Assembly: GCF_003473485.1 (NCBI RefSeq)
Contig: NC_053042.1
Span: 34,004,762-34,068,761, forward strand
Reading direction: 5' to 3'
Origin: Medicago truncatula
Taxonomy: Eukaryota; Streptophyta; Magnoliopsida; Fabales; Fabaceae
DNA: 64,000 nt
The position numbers were made by a program, and so were the translations under genes. Positions 47,072 to 57,841 of this stretch are shown here, in pieces; positions within the stretch are counted from its first letter, which is position 1; the number at the start of each line of letters is the position of its first letter. The notes under the pieces were generated by a model. It was not told the origin of the DNA. It ran no database searches and saw only the letters and a program-made list of their open reading frames with translations.

Positions 47072-48317
47072 TTTTTGAGCTCCCTTTGAGATAATTACAG
47101 AAGCAAGATTGTGTCTCTGTGCTGAAAAGAAAAGGAAAACATTATGAAAGAATTAATCAAGAAACACACACAAAGCAAATCAATGCAGTTGAATAAGAAA
47201 CTTTATTTTTCTTGGAAACTACTTACGAAGAAGAAGAAAGAAGAAGAAGAAGAAGAAGAAGAAGAAGAAAGAGAGAAAAGTAAAATAAAGAGGGTTTGGT
47301 TGTTGAGATTAACAAAGAAACCTTCTAAATATGAAAAGCAAAATAAAAGATTATAAAGAGAGTGTTCGACTAGAAGTGTCTGTTAGTTTTTCTTTTGCTT
47401 TCCTTTCTTATTACGGATAAGCTTATGATAAAATTGAATTTGTAATGTTTGTTAAAATTAGCGGTTGAAGTAGTTTATAAATATGAAATGACATAAAAAT
47501 AATATATTTAATTAATCTTTAATTTCTTTTAATATTACGGACTTCTTTCCAAACAAGCCTATTAGCTACTTGAAAATTAACTTATCAAAAAATGGTATAA
47601 GATATAATAAGTTCATGAGAAATCGGTGGTTACCAAACAAGTCTATGTTAGTCAAATAAGCTTATATGACATAAGTTATAAGCTCAAAGATGGGACTTGA
47701 CAAACACCCTTAATTGTGTGCCTATGAAGCACGGATATTCGTCGGGTTAGGCGTGTCCTAGAGTCGGACATGTGTCGTGTCCGATACGGACACGACACCG
47801 ACACTTGTAATTACACTGAGTTATGTAATTTTTTTCAAAATTATTAACAGTGTCGATGTCCGTGTCATTTCCAGTGTCTGTATCCGTGCTTCATAGGTCT
47901 GTGGTGTATATGTAATTACATAAATATTTTTCAGGGGATTTTGAATTTCTAATCCTAAAGGGAACTAACTAGCTTACATATATATATATATATATATATA
48001 TATGCAAGGTTGAATGATTAAATTTAAAAGTAACTCACCTCATTTCTCATGTATTACTTAATATACAAATATGTGTGTGATTAAATTTAATGAAGCAGAA
48101 ATATCATTTTAAATGGAGTACTTATTTATGTATGATCAAATACCAGTATTTCCTAACCTTTTTTCAATGTTCACCAATCTAGAAAGTCAACACAAAAACA
48201 CTGAATGTATCAACATTAGGATGCTATATAAAATAACTAGGATTAACGTATGAATTATCCACCATTTGTTCTGCTGTTTTACTAGGGATAATATAATCCA
48301 TAGCCACCATTTAAGAA
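47072..48317. other. Upstream region of G3BP-like copy 1
   Basis: This is the promoter side of the minus-strand gene. It contains a (GAA)n run at 47226-47270, a MITE at 47721-47897 and a (TA)n run at 47977-48004. No gene is seen. Confidence 0.6.
47721..47897. mobile_element. GTGTC-rich MITE, unit 1 copy
   Basis: The perfect inverted ends CCTATGAAGCACGGATA and TATCCGTGCTTCATAGG enclose a GC-richer interior with nested palindromes (TGTGTCGTGTCCGATACGGA, then CACGACACCGACAC). 177 bp, non-coding. The target duplication is not clear. Confidence 0.8.
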
Positions 48318-50340
48318 TCAATGAATATTTTTGGAACAGCAACCAGCAACAGCATTATCATCATTCTCTTTCTTATAAATAAGAGATATTGCACATTCTT
48401 TTACCTTGAAATCTGGTCTATACTTTGGCCAATGGTAACCATCCTCATACCTGCATATCTCAAAAGTGAAGTTGTGAGCACGAGAGAGCATCTGACCGAT
48501 GCTAGAAGAATCCAAGCAATATTTCCAAAGAAATGTGTGATCATGAGTAATAAATCTTTGTTCACCCCTCCATTTGAAATAGTATATTACCTTAGCTGAT
48601 CATTGCTAGGAAATGTGTTTACCATCATCAGATTTAACAACAAATCTGTAGCTAAAAACGCTATATCTTCTTTTTTCGTCATGGATATCCTCAAGTCCTA
48701 AAACAACACATAGGGCGAAACCCATGAGCCTATTATCAATGCACAAGTTTAGAGAATCTATGTTCAGAGTCACAGAATGTCCCTCACAATGGTAAGGGAA
48801 CCAAGAAGGAACCGCACTCCTTGGAAAGCAATAGAACACAGACTTATATGCATCCTGAAGGATCCTCATATGTGCATCAGCTGCAAGGTTACTTTGAGCA
48901 CTTGAATTTAGTTCTTGACTATTGGTGAAATAAAATTTGAAGATGCCTTGATGACTCTCTTTAGAATCTGATGAACTTTTAGTCCTTGGACTTGACACTC
49001 TCCTAATAGATGGACAATCAAATGCCCACAAGTGTTCCAGAAATTGTGGTAGCTGTGGGATACATTGAAGTCTCTTGCAATCAGTTAAATCAAGCGATTT
49101 CAAGCTTGAAAGATGAGCAATACTCTCAGGAAGGTTAACAATACCACTTTCATGAAATGACAATTCTCGGAGTGATGACAAGCGACCAATGTCACTTGGG
49201 ATTTTTGATAACTTTTCACAGCCTGAAAAATCAAGCTTGGAGAGAAGGGATATGTTACCAATGTTGTTTGGAAGATGCTCGATATCTCTGCATAAGTTAA
49301 GACTCAAGGTTTGAAGCCCAACCAAATAGTCCAACGATCAAGGGAGCTCTTTAATTGCTGCTTTTATTAAGCTAATGTGAGCAAAGTTTTCGGTAGGCTC
49401 CAAGATCTCTGGGAAGATCATCAGCATTGAGCAGCCATGCAAATCAAATTTTGCTAACTTCAGTTTGAAAATGCTGCTGGGAAGAGTTTCAAGTGATTCA
49501 CAGAAGGTAAGGTCTAATTTGCACAGTTTGCTGAGACTTCCAATGGAATATGGAATAATCTCAAGCCTTGAACAATTGTACAAGCTCAACTCTTCTAGCC
49601 CGACCAGGCAGTTCCTTTATTGCTGTTTCGTATAAGATGAGAACCGTCAAATTTTCCGATGTTTCCTTAATTTCTGGGAACTCCTCCAAATTCGAGCAAC
49701 CACGGAGGTGAAGTCTTTTGAGAAATTTCAATTTCAAAAGGTCAATTGGAAGGCTTATGAGTGATTCACAGTAAGAGAGGTCCAACCAACAAAGCTCATT
49801 GAGACTTGGAAATAATGAGGGTGAACCTTCTCTCAATACTTTTAAGTTTAGTAAGTGTATATTATCCTTTTGAATAGTAAGTTTTTTCAACTCATCACAG
49901 GCCAGGGGGTCAAAAGTATCCGAGAATTTCTCAAATATGGACCTAGATTGTTGGTCGAGGCAGTATTCCATATCCCCATGCAAAAGGTATCTAAATATGC
50001 TCCCCCGTGGTCTAGTGCGTGAGCAACCATATGATGGAGCCCCCTTATTTGGACTATTGACCGAAAACATCTCAAGGTTGCAAAAATTATATAAAACTAT
50101 TAATCCTGAAGATCTCGAGAGAATATTGCTAGGAATGTTTAAACTCCTAAGCTCAACACAGCCATTTAACCATAAACATTTTAGCCTGCTGAGAAAACCA
50201 GACGAGTAAACTTGAACCAACTCTCTGCAATGACTAAGAATTACTTCTTAAATATTTGGACATCAAGATAGGTCTGGTATTCCAATCAGTTTTTGGGAAC
50301 CATTAAGGTCAAGCTTTTTCAAATTTGGTAAATCCTGGCA
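48318..50340 (-). pseudogene. TNL resistance-gene remnant (LRR + C-JID only), copy 1
   Basis: The minus-strand frames read leucine-rich repeats of the TIR-NBS-LRR type: LPNLKKLDLNGSQKLIGIPD near 50.3 kb, LCWLDLSYCESLISLPIDLL, LKRLHLRGCSNLEEFPEIKE, ETAIKELP, LCKLDLTFCESLETLPSSIF and LSLNLCRDIEHLPNNIGNIS. A post-LRR C-JID domain follows (SAVPSWFPYHCEGHSVTLNI and a last exon with WPKYRPDFKVKECAISLIYK at 48318-48515). There are frameshifts near 50.22 and 49.6 kb and an in-frame TGA at 49338-49340 after IKELP. TIR and NB-ARC domains are absent, so this is a broken fragment of an immune receptor. Confidence 0.85.
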
Positions 50341-50660
50341 CAAATCATCAGTACATCATTAGGTACTCACAAAAACTACCGATCACTTCATAAAAAGAAT
50401 AGCTACTCGCAAATTTAATCCCAATTGTATGTATATAATACATGAGCTAATTTGCAACTACTAATCACTTAATTAAAAAAAAGTAATCACTCAAGATACG
50501 AGAAAAGGTTGTCCCTAAATTTCTTCATGGAGGTTACTTTATCTATTGATTTTTGAAAAACTTTATCAATTAACATATGAGTATTTATTATTCTCTATAA
50601 AAAATTGTTATTTGATCTTTCTTAATGATTTCAGCTTTTTTTGCCTGAATATAGAACAGT

Positions 50661-51005
50661 GTTGTTGATATTGATTTTCCTAAGTTTGTTTGCAAAAGAA
50701 TAAAGCTGGCAATACCTGATCTCTCTCCCAAAGTTGTTCAAGTTGAAGGCTTAGCCAACTCTATAGAAGGTAAAATACAGAACTGATGTTGAAAATTACT
50801 AATAATTAATGATAAAAAAAGCTTTTATGGTTCTATTTTATCAATCTATATAACTGGCGAAAATAATGATGCAGTTACTGTTGTGGACTATTTTTATGAT
50901 TCTGAAAAACAAGCAAATGAAGATGATTCATCCGAGGATCCTATTTACAAGTGCTACGAAGCTGTTTTAGACTCTAAAGCTAAGGATGAAACACTTGTAA
51001 GCTAG
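50661..51005 (+). pseudogene. Unidentified two-exon coding-like fragment, copy 1
   Basis: Two open stretches with good splice borders, 50661-50769 (VVDIDFPKFVCKRIKLAIPD, then LSPKVVQVEGLANSIE) and 50875-51005 (VTVVDYFYDSEKQANEDDSS, then EDPIYKCYEAVLDSKAKDET), join in phase. They have a protein-like composition, and a possible donor CTT|GTAAGC precedes the stop. I do not recognise the family. It runs opposite to the TNL remnant and has no visible start, so it is probably an exon fragment. Copied exactly in unit 2. Confidence 0.45.
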
Positions 51006-51479
51006 TTAGTTCCCTTTTGTTGAAGAAAAGAATATCATGAAATTGGTGCTGAAGAATGTTTCCTGAATTGATTTTTTTTTTTTTTTTTTTACAAATCCTA
51101 AATTGAGAATAATATATGTTGAATTAAGAATGTTACATGAATATCTCATAATACATTAGTAAGATAAACAACATGTATGATCTGCCAAAACTTCACTCTT
51201 ACAAAAACTTTCTTACTTAAAATCTTAACCATATATAAAATGGCAAATCAATGAACAACATAGTAGTATAGGAATCATATTCAAAATCTGAAACGTGCAC
51301 TTTGCTTGCAAAAGAAAAAAACAGGGTCTCAAATGCTTAAACATATAAAAGAAGATAACTACAAGTCTACAACACCTAAGATTGATACCAGTAACTGCAT
51401 ATAACCACCTCAAATCTCGATTGATGCATTAATATTTTTCAAAACATATTCCAATTGTGAACTAGGCTGAGCTGGATAA

Positions 51480-53612
51480 TCATTGCCGTAAAATCAGAAG
51501 CTGCCCAATCGTCTCTAAGGTCTTTCGTCTCCTTGATCTACCACGCCCCCCTTGTATTATTGCCCCCGCCTCTGCCTGTCAATGTTGATGTTCACATAAT
51601 TAAGATAACATATAACATTCGAATTAAGGCTTTTCAACTGATAATTAATCAATGCCATATAACTTGGTGTTTAAAATTTAGTTACTCTAATGATATGGAC
51701 CTTATTAATTGTTTATTCAATTCAAAGTTGGATAAAATCACAAAACTTAACCTCAAAATTCAGGAAAACATTATAGTGAAATAAATTACAGGTACTTACA
51801 TTAGGACCGTCGGGTATCTGAGGAGGCTCCTCCTGAACAGCCATGTTTTCTGGGGTTGTAACATCAGCATTAGCAACACTTGATGAAGATGCCTCTTCCT
51901 GTGCAGTTAAAGTTTCCGAGACAATAGGTTGCTTTTGAAGATCAGAACCGTCAGGTATCTGAGGAGGCTCCTCCTGAACAGCATCCATGTTTTCTGGGGT
52001 TGGATCATCAACATTAGCAACACTTGATGAATTTGACGAAGATGCCTCATCCTGTGCAGGTGAAGTTTCCCTGACATCAGGTTGAATTTGAAGATCATAA
52101 CGGCCCCTTTGTTTTTTTTGTGGTTGTAGTTGCAGTTTTGGAAACTGAATGTCATTCAACTCCAGAGACATTAACGGTTCAATCCTTTTCACTTCTGATT
52201 CATCCAATTTACCGTTGTCCGCAACTAACAACAAAAAACAACACGTAATTCAAATATAACCCAAATAATCAGAAAATTGATGCTACATTATAGACTATAG
52301 TATGAAATTAAAATATATTATAAACTATAGTCTTAAATATAAGCAAAAGATCAATCATTACCGGGTGGGGCTACTGGTTTTAATTCATGTGGTACTTGAT
52401 GATGAGTAATGATATCAAGATCATCCATGTTTTCCTTGTCCCTGCCACCAGAATCACGTTCCCTTGTATTAGTCCCCCCGCCTCTCCCTGTCGATGTTGG
52501 TGTAGTAGGCGTATCTGACTGCAACATTCATAACATATAGCATTTGATTAAAGGCTTTTCCACTGATAATTAATCAACCATATATATAACTTTGTATTTA
52601 AAACTTAGTTACCTCAATGATCTGGACCTTATTAATAGTTTATTCAATTCAAATTTGAATAAAATCACAAAACTTAAACTCCAAATTCAGGAAAATATTA
52701 CGGCAAACATTAAATTAGAGGTACATAGAATAGACCTGTTAGATACCTGTGAAAATTCCTCTTGAACAGCCACAGGTTCTTCTATATCAAGAGCATCCAT
52801 GTTTTCATCAGCATTAGCAACACCTGATGAATTTGAGGAAGATGCCTCTTCCTGTGCAGTTGGAGTTTTTGAGACAATAGATTGATTTTGAATAGCAGAA
52901 CGGCCCAGTAACCGAATGTCGTTCTCCTTTCTTAGAGACTTTAATAGTTCTAACATTTTCACTGCTGATTCATCCAAATCCGATGCAACATTATAGACTA
53001 AAGTATGAAATTAAAATATATTATAAACTATATACAGGCAAAAAGTCGTAATTACCGGATGGTGGATGCTCAGAATAAAATCGAGGATCAATATCTTTGG
53101 ATGTTATTGGGGCTACTGGTTTTGATTCATGTGCTACAAGATGATCATGGGTAATGATATGAAGAATATCATTCTTTATAAAATAACCATTACCATTTCC
53201 TTGTGGAGCAAGATAGATGGTGTGAACAAACTTGCGACATTCTGCAATATCTTCGATTTTCACAAATCCTGAAACAACAAAAAGCACACCAAGACCCCAA
53301 CATTCAAGAAAGTGCACTGTATTGGTTTGTATAGCATCGAACTTGAGTGACAGTATAAGATTATGAATTTGATTGAGTTCGGTAGCGGTTGTGACTGTGT
53401 GGCTGTTGATGACAAGAATCATGGTGCTGTTTTCCGTGTAGAAGTAATGCATGTTGTTAGCATCACTACAAAGAAGTCCATAGTATTGTGGAGCAAACTG
53501 CATGCGTGACACACAGAAATTATAACATTAATATCATTACATATTATCATTAATCAAGGAAAAAGAATGAAAAATGAATGAATACGTTGTCAAGAGGAGG
53601 CATGTTGGCCAT
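51480..53612 (-). CDS. NTF2-domain G3BP-like protein, copy 2
   Basis: The same six-exon model shifted by 6,541: 53612-53586, 53497-53056, 52997-52747, 52518-52362, 52224-51800 and 51575-51480, 465 residues. It differs from copy 1 only in the last exon, where unit 2 carries changes shared with copy 3, including Gln-Leu-Leu-Ile for Lys-Leu-Pro-Met before the final Leu-Xaa-Gln. It is thus a hybrid: a copy-3-like 3' end on a copy-1-like body, and its promoter region is identical to copy 1's by eye. Confidence 0.75.
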
Positions 53613-54261
53613 TTTTTGAGCTCCCTTTGAGATAATTACAGAAGCAAGATTGTGTCTCTGTGCTGAAAAGAAAAGGAAAACATTATGAAAGAATTAATCA
53701 AGAAACACACACAAAGCAAATCAATGCAGTTGAATAAGAAACTTTATTTTTCTTGGAAACTACTTACGAAGAAGAAGAAAGAAGAAGAAGAAGAAGAAGA
53801 AGAAGAAGAAAGAGAGAAAAGTAAAATAAAGAGGGTTTGGTTGTTGAGATTAACAAAGAAACCTTCTAAATATGAAAAGCAAAATAAAAGATTATAAAGA
53901 GAGTGTTCGACTAGAAGTGTCTGTTAGTTTTTCTTTTGCTTTCCTTTCTTATTACGGATAAGCTTATGATAAAATTGAATTTGTAATGTTTGTTAAAATT
54001 AGCGGTTGAAGTAGTTTATAAATATGAAATGACATAAAAATAATATATTTAATTAATCTTTAATTTCTTTTAATATTACGGACTTCTTTCCAAACAAGCC
54101 TATTAGCTACTTGAAAATTAACTTATCAAAAAATGGTATAAGATATAATAAGTTCATGAGAAATCGGTGGTTACCAAACAAGTCTATGTTAGTCAAATAA
54201 GCTTATATGACATAAGTTATAAGCTCAAAGATGGGACTTGACAAACACCCTTAATTGTGTG

Positions 54262-54438
54262 CCTATGAAGCACGGATATTCGTCGGGTTAGGCGTGTCCT
54301 AGAGTCGGACATGTGTCGTGTCCGATACGGACACGACACCGACACTTGTAATTACACTGAGTTATGTAATTTTTTTCAAAATTATTAACAGTGTCGATGT
54401 CCGTGTCATTTCCAGTGTCTGTATCCGTGCTTCATAGG
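54262..54438. mobile_element. GTGTC-rich MITE, unit 2 copy
   Basis: Identical to 47721-47897; it was copied by the tandem duplication and did not insert independently. Confidence 0.8.
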
Positions 54439-54858
54439 TCTGTGGTGTATATGTAATTACATAAATATTTTTCAGGGGATTTTGAATTTCTAATCCTAAA
54501 GGGAACTAACTAGCTTACATATATATATATATATATATATATATGCAAGGTTGAATGATTAAATTTAAAAGTAACTCACCTCATTTCTCATGTATTACTT
54601 AATATACAAATATGTGTGTGATTAAATTTAATGAAGCAGAAATATCATTTTAAATGGAGTACTTATTTATGTATGATCAAATACCAGTATTTCCTAACCT
54701 TTTTTCAATGTTCACCAATCTAGAAAGTCAACACAAAAACACTGAATGTATCAACATTAGGATGCTATATAAAATAACTAGGATTAACGTATGAATTATC
54801 CACCATTTGTTCTGCTGTTTTACTAGGGATAATATAATCCATAGCCACCATTTAAGAA

Positions 54859-56881
54859 TCAATGAATATTTTTGGAACAGCAACCAGCAACAGCATTATC
54901 ATCATTCTCTTTCTTATAAATAAGAGATATTGCACATTCTTTTACCTTGAAATCTGGTCTATACTTTGGCCAATGGTAACCATCCTCATACCTGCATATC
55001 TCAAAAGTGAAGTTGTGAGCACGAGAGAGCATCTGACCGATGCTAGAAGAATCCAAGCAATATTTCCAAAGAAATGTGTGATCATGAGTAATAAATCTTT
55101 GTTCACCCCTCCATTTGAAATAGTATATTACCTTAGCTGATCATTGCTAGGAAATGTGTTTACCATCATCAGATTTAACAACAAATCTGTAGCTAAAAAC
55201 GCTATATCTTCTTTTTTCGTCATGGATATCCTCAAGTCCTAAAACAACACATAGGGCGAAACCCATGAGCCTATTATCAATGCACAAGTTTAGAGAATCT
55301 ATGTTCAGAGTCACAGAATGTCCCTCACAATGGTAAGGGAACCAAGAAGGAACCGCACTCCTTGGAAAGCAATAGAACACAGACTTATATGCATCCTGAA
55401 GGATCCTCATATGTGCATCAGCTGCAAGGTTACTTTGAGCACTTGAATTTAGTTCTTGACTATTGGTGAAATAAAATTTGAAGATGCCTTGATGACTCTC
55501 TTTAGAATCTGATGAACTTTTAGTCCTTGGACTTGACACTCTCCTAATAGATGGACAATCAAATGCCCACAAGTGTTCCAGAAATTGTGGTAGCTGTGGG
55601 ATACATTGAAGTCTCTTGCAATCAGTTAAATCAAGCGATTTCAAGCTTGAAAGATGAGCAATACTCTCAGGAAGGTTAACAATACCACTTTCATGAAATG
55701 ACAATTCTCGGAGTGATGACAAGCGACCAATGTCACTTGGGATTTTTGATAACTTTTCACAGCCTGAAAAATCAAGCTTGGAGAGAAGGGATATGTTACC
55801 AATGTTGTTTGGAAGATGCTCGATATCTCTGCATAAGTTAAGACTCAAGGTTTGAAGCCCAACCAAATAGTCCAACGATCAAGGGAGCTCTTTAATTGCT
55901 GCTTTTATTAAGCTAATGTGAGCAAAGTTTTCGGTAGGCTCCAAGATCTCTGGGAAGATCATCAGCATTGAGCAGCCATGCAAATCAAATTTTGCTAACT
56001 TCAGTTTGAAAATGCTGCTGGGAAGAGTTTCAAGTGATTCACAGAAGGTAAGGTCTAATTTGCACAGTTTGCTGAGACTTCCAATGGAATATGGAATAAT
56101 CTCAAGCCTTGAACAATTGTACAAGCTCAACTCTTCTAGCCCGACCAGGCAGTTCCTTTATTGCTGTTTCGTATAAGATGAGAACCGTCAAATTTTCCGA
56201 TGTTTCCTTAATTTCTGGGAACTCCTCCAAATTCGAGCAACCACGGAGGTGAAGTCTTTTGAGAAATTTCAATTTCAAAAGGTCAATTGGAAGGCTTATG
56301 AGTGATTCACAGTAAGAGAGGTCCAACCAACAAAGCTCATTGAGACTTGGAAATAATGAGGGTGAACCTTCTCTCAATACTTTTAAGTTTAGTAAGTGTA
56401 TATTATCCTTTTGAATAGTAAGTTTTTTCAACTCATCACAGGCCAGGGGGTCAAAAGTATCCGAGAATTTCTCAAATATGGACCTAGATTGTTGGTCGAG
56501 GCAGTATTCCATATCCCCATGCAAAAGGTATCTAAATATGCTCCCCCGTGGTCTAGTGCGTGAGCAACCATATGATGGAGCCCCCTTATTTGGACTATTG
56601 ACCGAAAACATCTCAAGGTTGCAAAAATTATATAAAACTATTAATCCTGAAGATCTCGAGAGAATATTGCTAGGAATGTTTAAACTCCTAAGCTCAACAC
56701 AGCCATTTAACCATAAACATTTTAGCCTGCTGAGAAAACCAGACGAGTAAACTTGAACCAACTCTCTGCAATGACTAAGAATTACTTCTTAAATATTTGG
56801 ACATCAAGATAGGTCTGGTATTCGAATCAGTTTTTGGGAACCATTAAGGTCAAGCTTTTTCAAATTTGGTAAATCCTGGCA
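54859..56881 (-). pseudogene. TNL remnant (LRR + C-JID), copy 2
   Basis: Copy of 48318-50340. The in-frame TGA recurs at 55879-55881, and the same frameshifts are present, so the gene was already broken before the duplication. Only one base difference was noticed (G at 56823). Confidence 0.85.
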
Positions 56882-57201
56882 CAAATCATCAGTACATCAT
56901 TAGGTACTCACAAAAACTACCGATCACTTCATAAAAAGAATAGCTACTCGCAAATTTAATCCCAATTGTATGTATATAATACATGAGCTAATTTGCAACT
57001 ACTAATCACTTAATTAAAAAAAAGTAATCACTCAAGATACGAGAAAAGGTTGTCCCTAAATTTCTTCATGGAGGTTACTTTATCTATTGATTTTTGAAAA
57101 ACTTTATCAATTAACATATGAGTATTTATTATTCTCTATAAAAAATTGTTATTTGATCTTTCTTAATGATTTCAGCTTTTTTTGCCTGAATATAGAACAG
57201 T

Positions 57202-57546
57202 GTTGTTGATATTGATTTTCCTAAGTTTGTTTGCAAAAGAATAAAGCTGGCAATACCTGATCTCTCTCCCAAAGTTGTTCAAGTTGAAGGCTTAGCCAAC
57301 TCTATAGAAGGTAAAATACAGAACTGATGTTGAAAATTACTAATAATTAATGATAAAAAAAGCTTTTATGGTTCTATTTTATCAATCTATATAACTGGCG
57401 AAAATAATGATGCAGTTACTGTTGTGGACTATTTTTATGATTCTGAAAAACAAGCAAATGAAGATGATTCATCCGAGGATCCTATTTACAAGTGCTACGA
57501 AGCTGTTTTAGACTCTAAAGCTAAGGATGAAACACTTGTAAGCTAG
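57202..57546 (+). pseudogene. Unidentified two-exon coding-like fragment, copy 2
   Basis: Exact copy of 50661-51005 in unit 2. Unit 3 does not extend far enough to the right to include a third copy. Confidence 0.45.
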
Positions 57547-57841
57547 TTAGTTCCCTTTTGTTGAAGAAAAGAATATCATGAAATTGGTGCTGAAGAATGT
57601 TTCCTGAATTGATTTTTTTTTTTTTTTTTTTACAAATCCTAAATTGAGAATAATATATGTTGAATTAAGAATGTTACATGAATATCTCATAATACATTAG
57701 TAAGATAAACAACATGTATGATCTGCCAAAACTTCACTCTTACAAAAACTTTCTTACTTAAAATCTTAACCATATATAAAATGGCAAATCAATGAACAAC
57801 ATAGTAGTATAGGAATCATATTCAAAATCTGAAACGTGCAC

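Larger units (their letters stand above)
44760..51300. repeat. Tandem array, unit 1 (6,541 bp)
   Basis: The unit repeats at +6,541 with almost no differences. It contains the G3BP-like gene, a GTGTC MITE, a TNL remnant and an unidentified two-exon fragment. The few differences from unit 2 cluster at its left end (44766-44962), with one further C/G difference at 50282 (G at 56823 in unit 2). Confidence 0.95.
51301..57841. repeat. Tandem array, unit 2 (6,541 bp)
   Basis: A near-perfect repeat of unit 1. At its left end it matches unit 3 (57842 onwards) rather than unit 1: CATTGCCGTAAAATCAGAAG is shared by units 2 and 3, while unit 1 has CATTGCTGTAACATCGGAAG. Confidence 0.95.

Noticed and set aside
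47144..47356. 70-residue ORF with a Glu run (also 53685-53897)
   Set aside because: It is produced by the (GAA)n repeat in the leader of the minus-strand G3BP-like gene.
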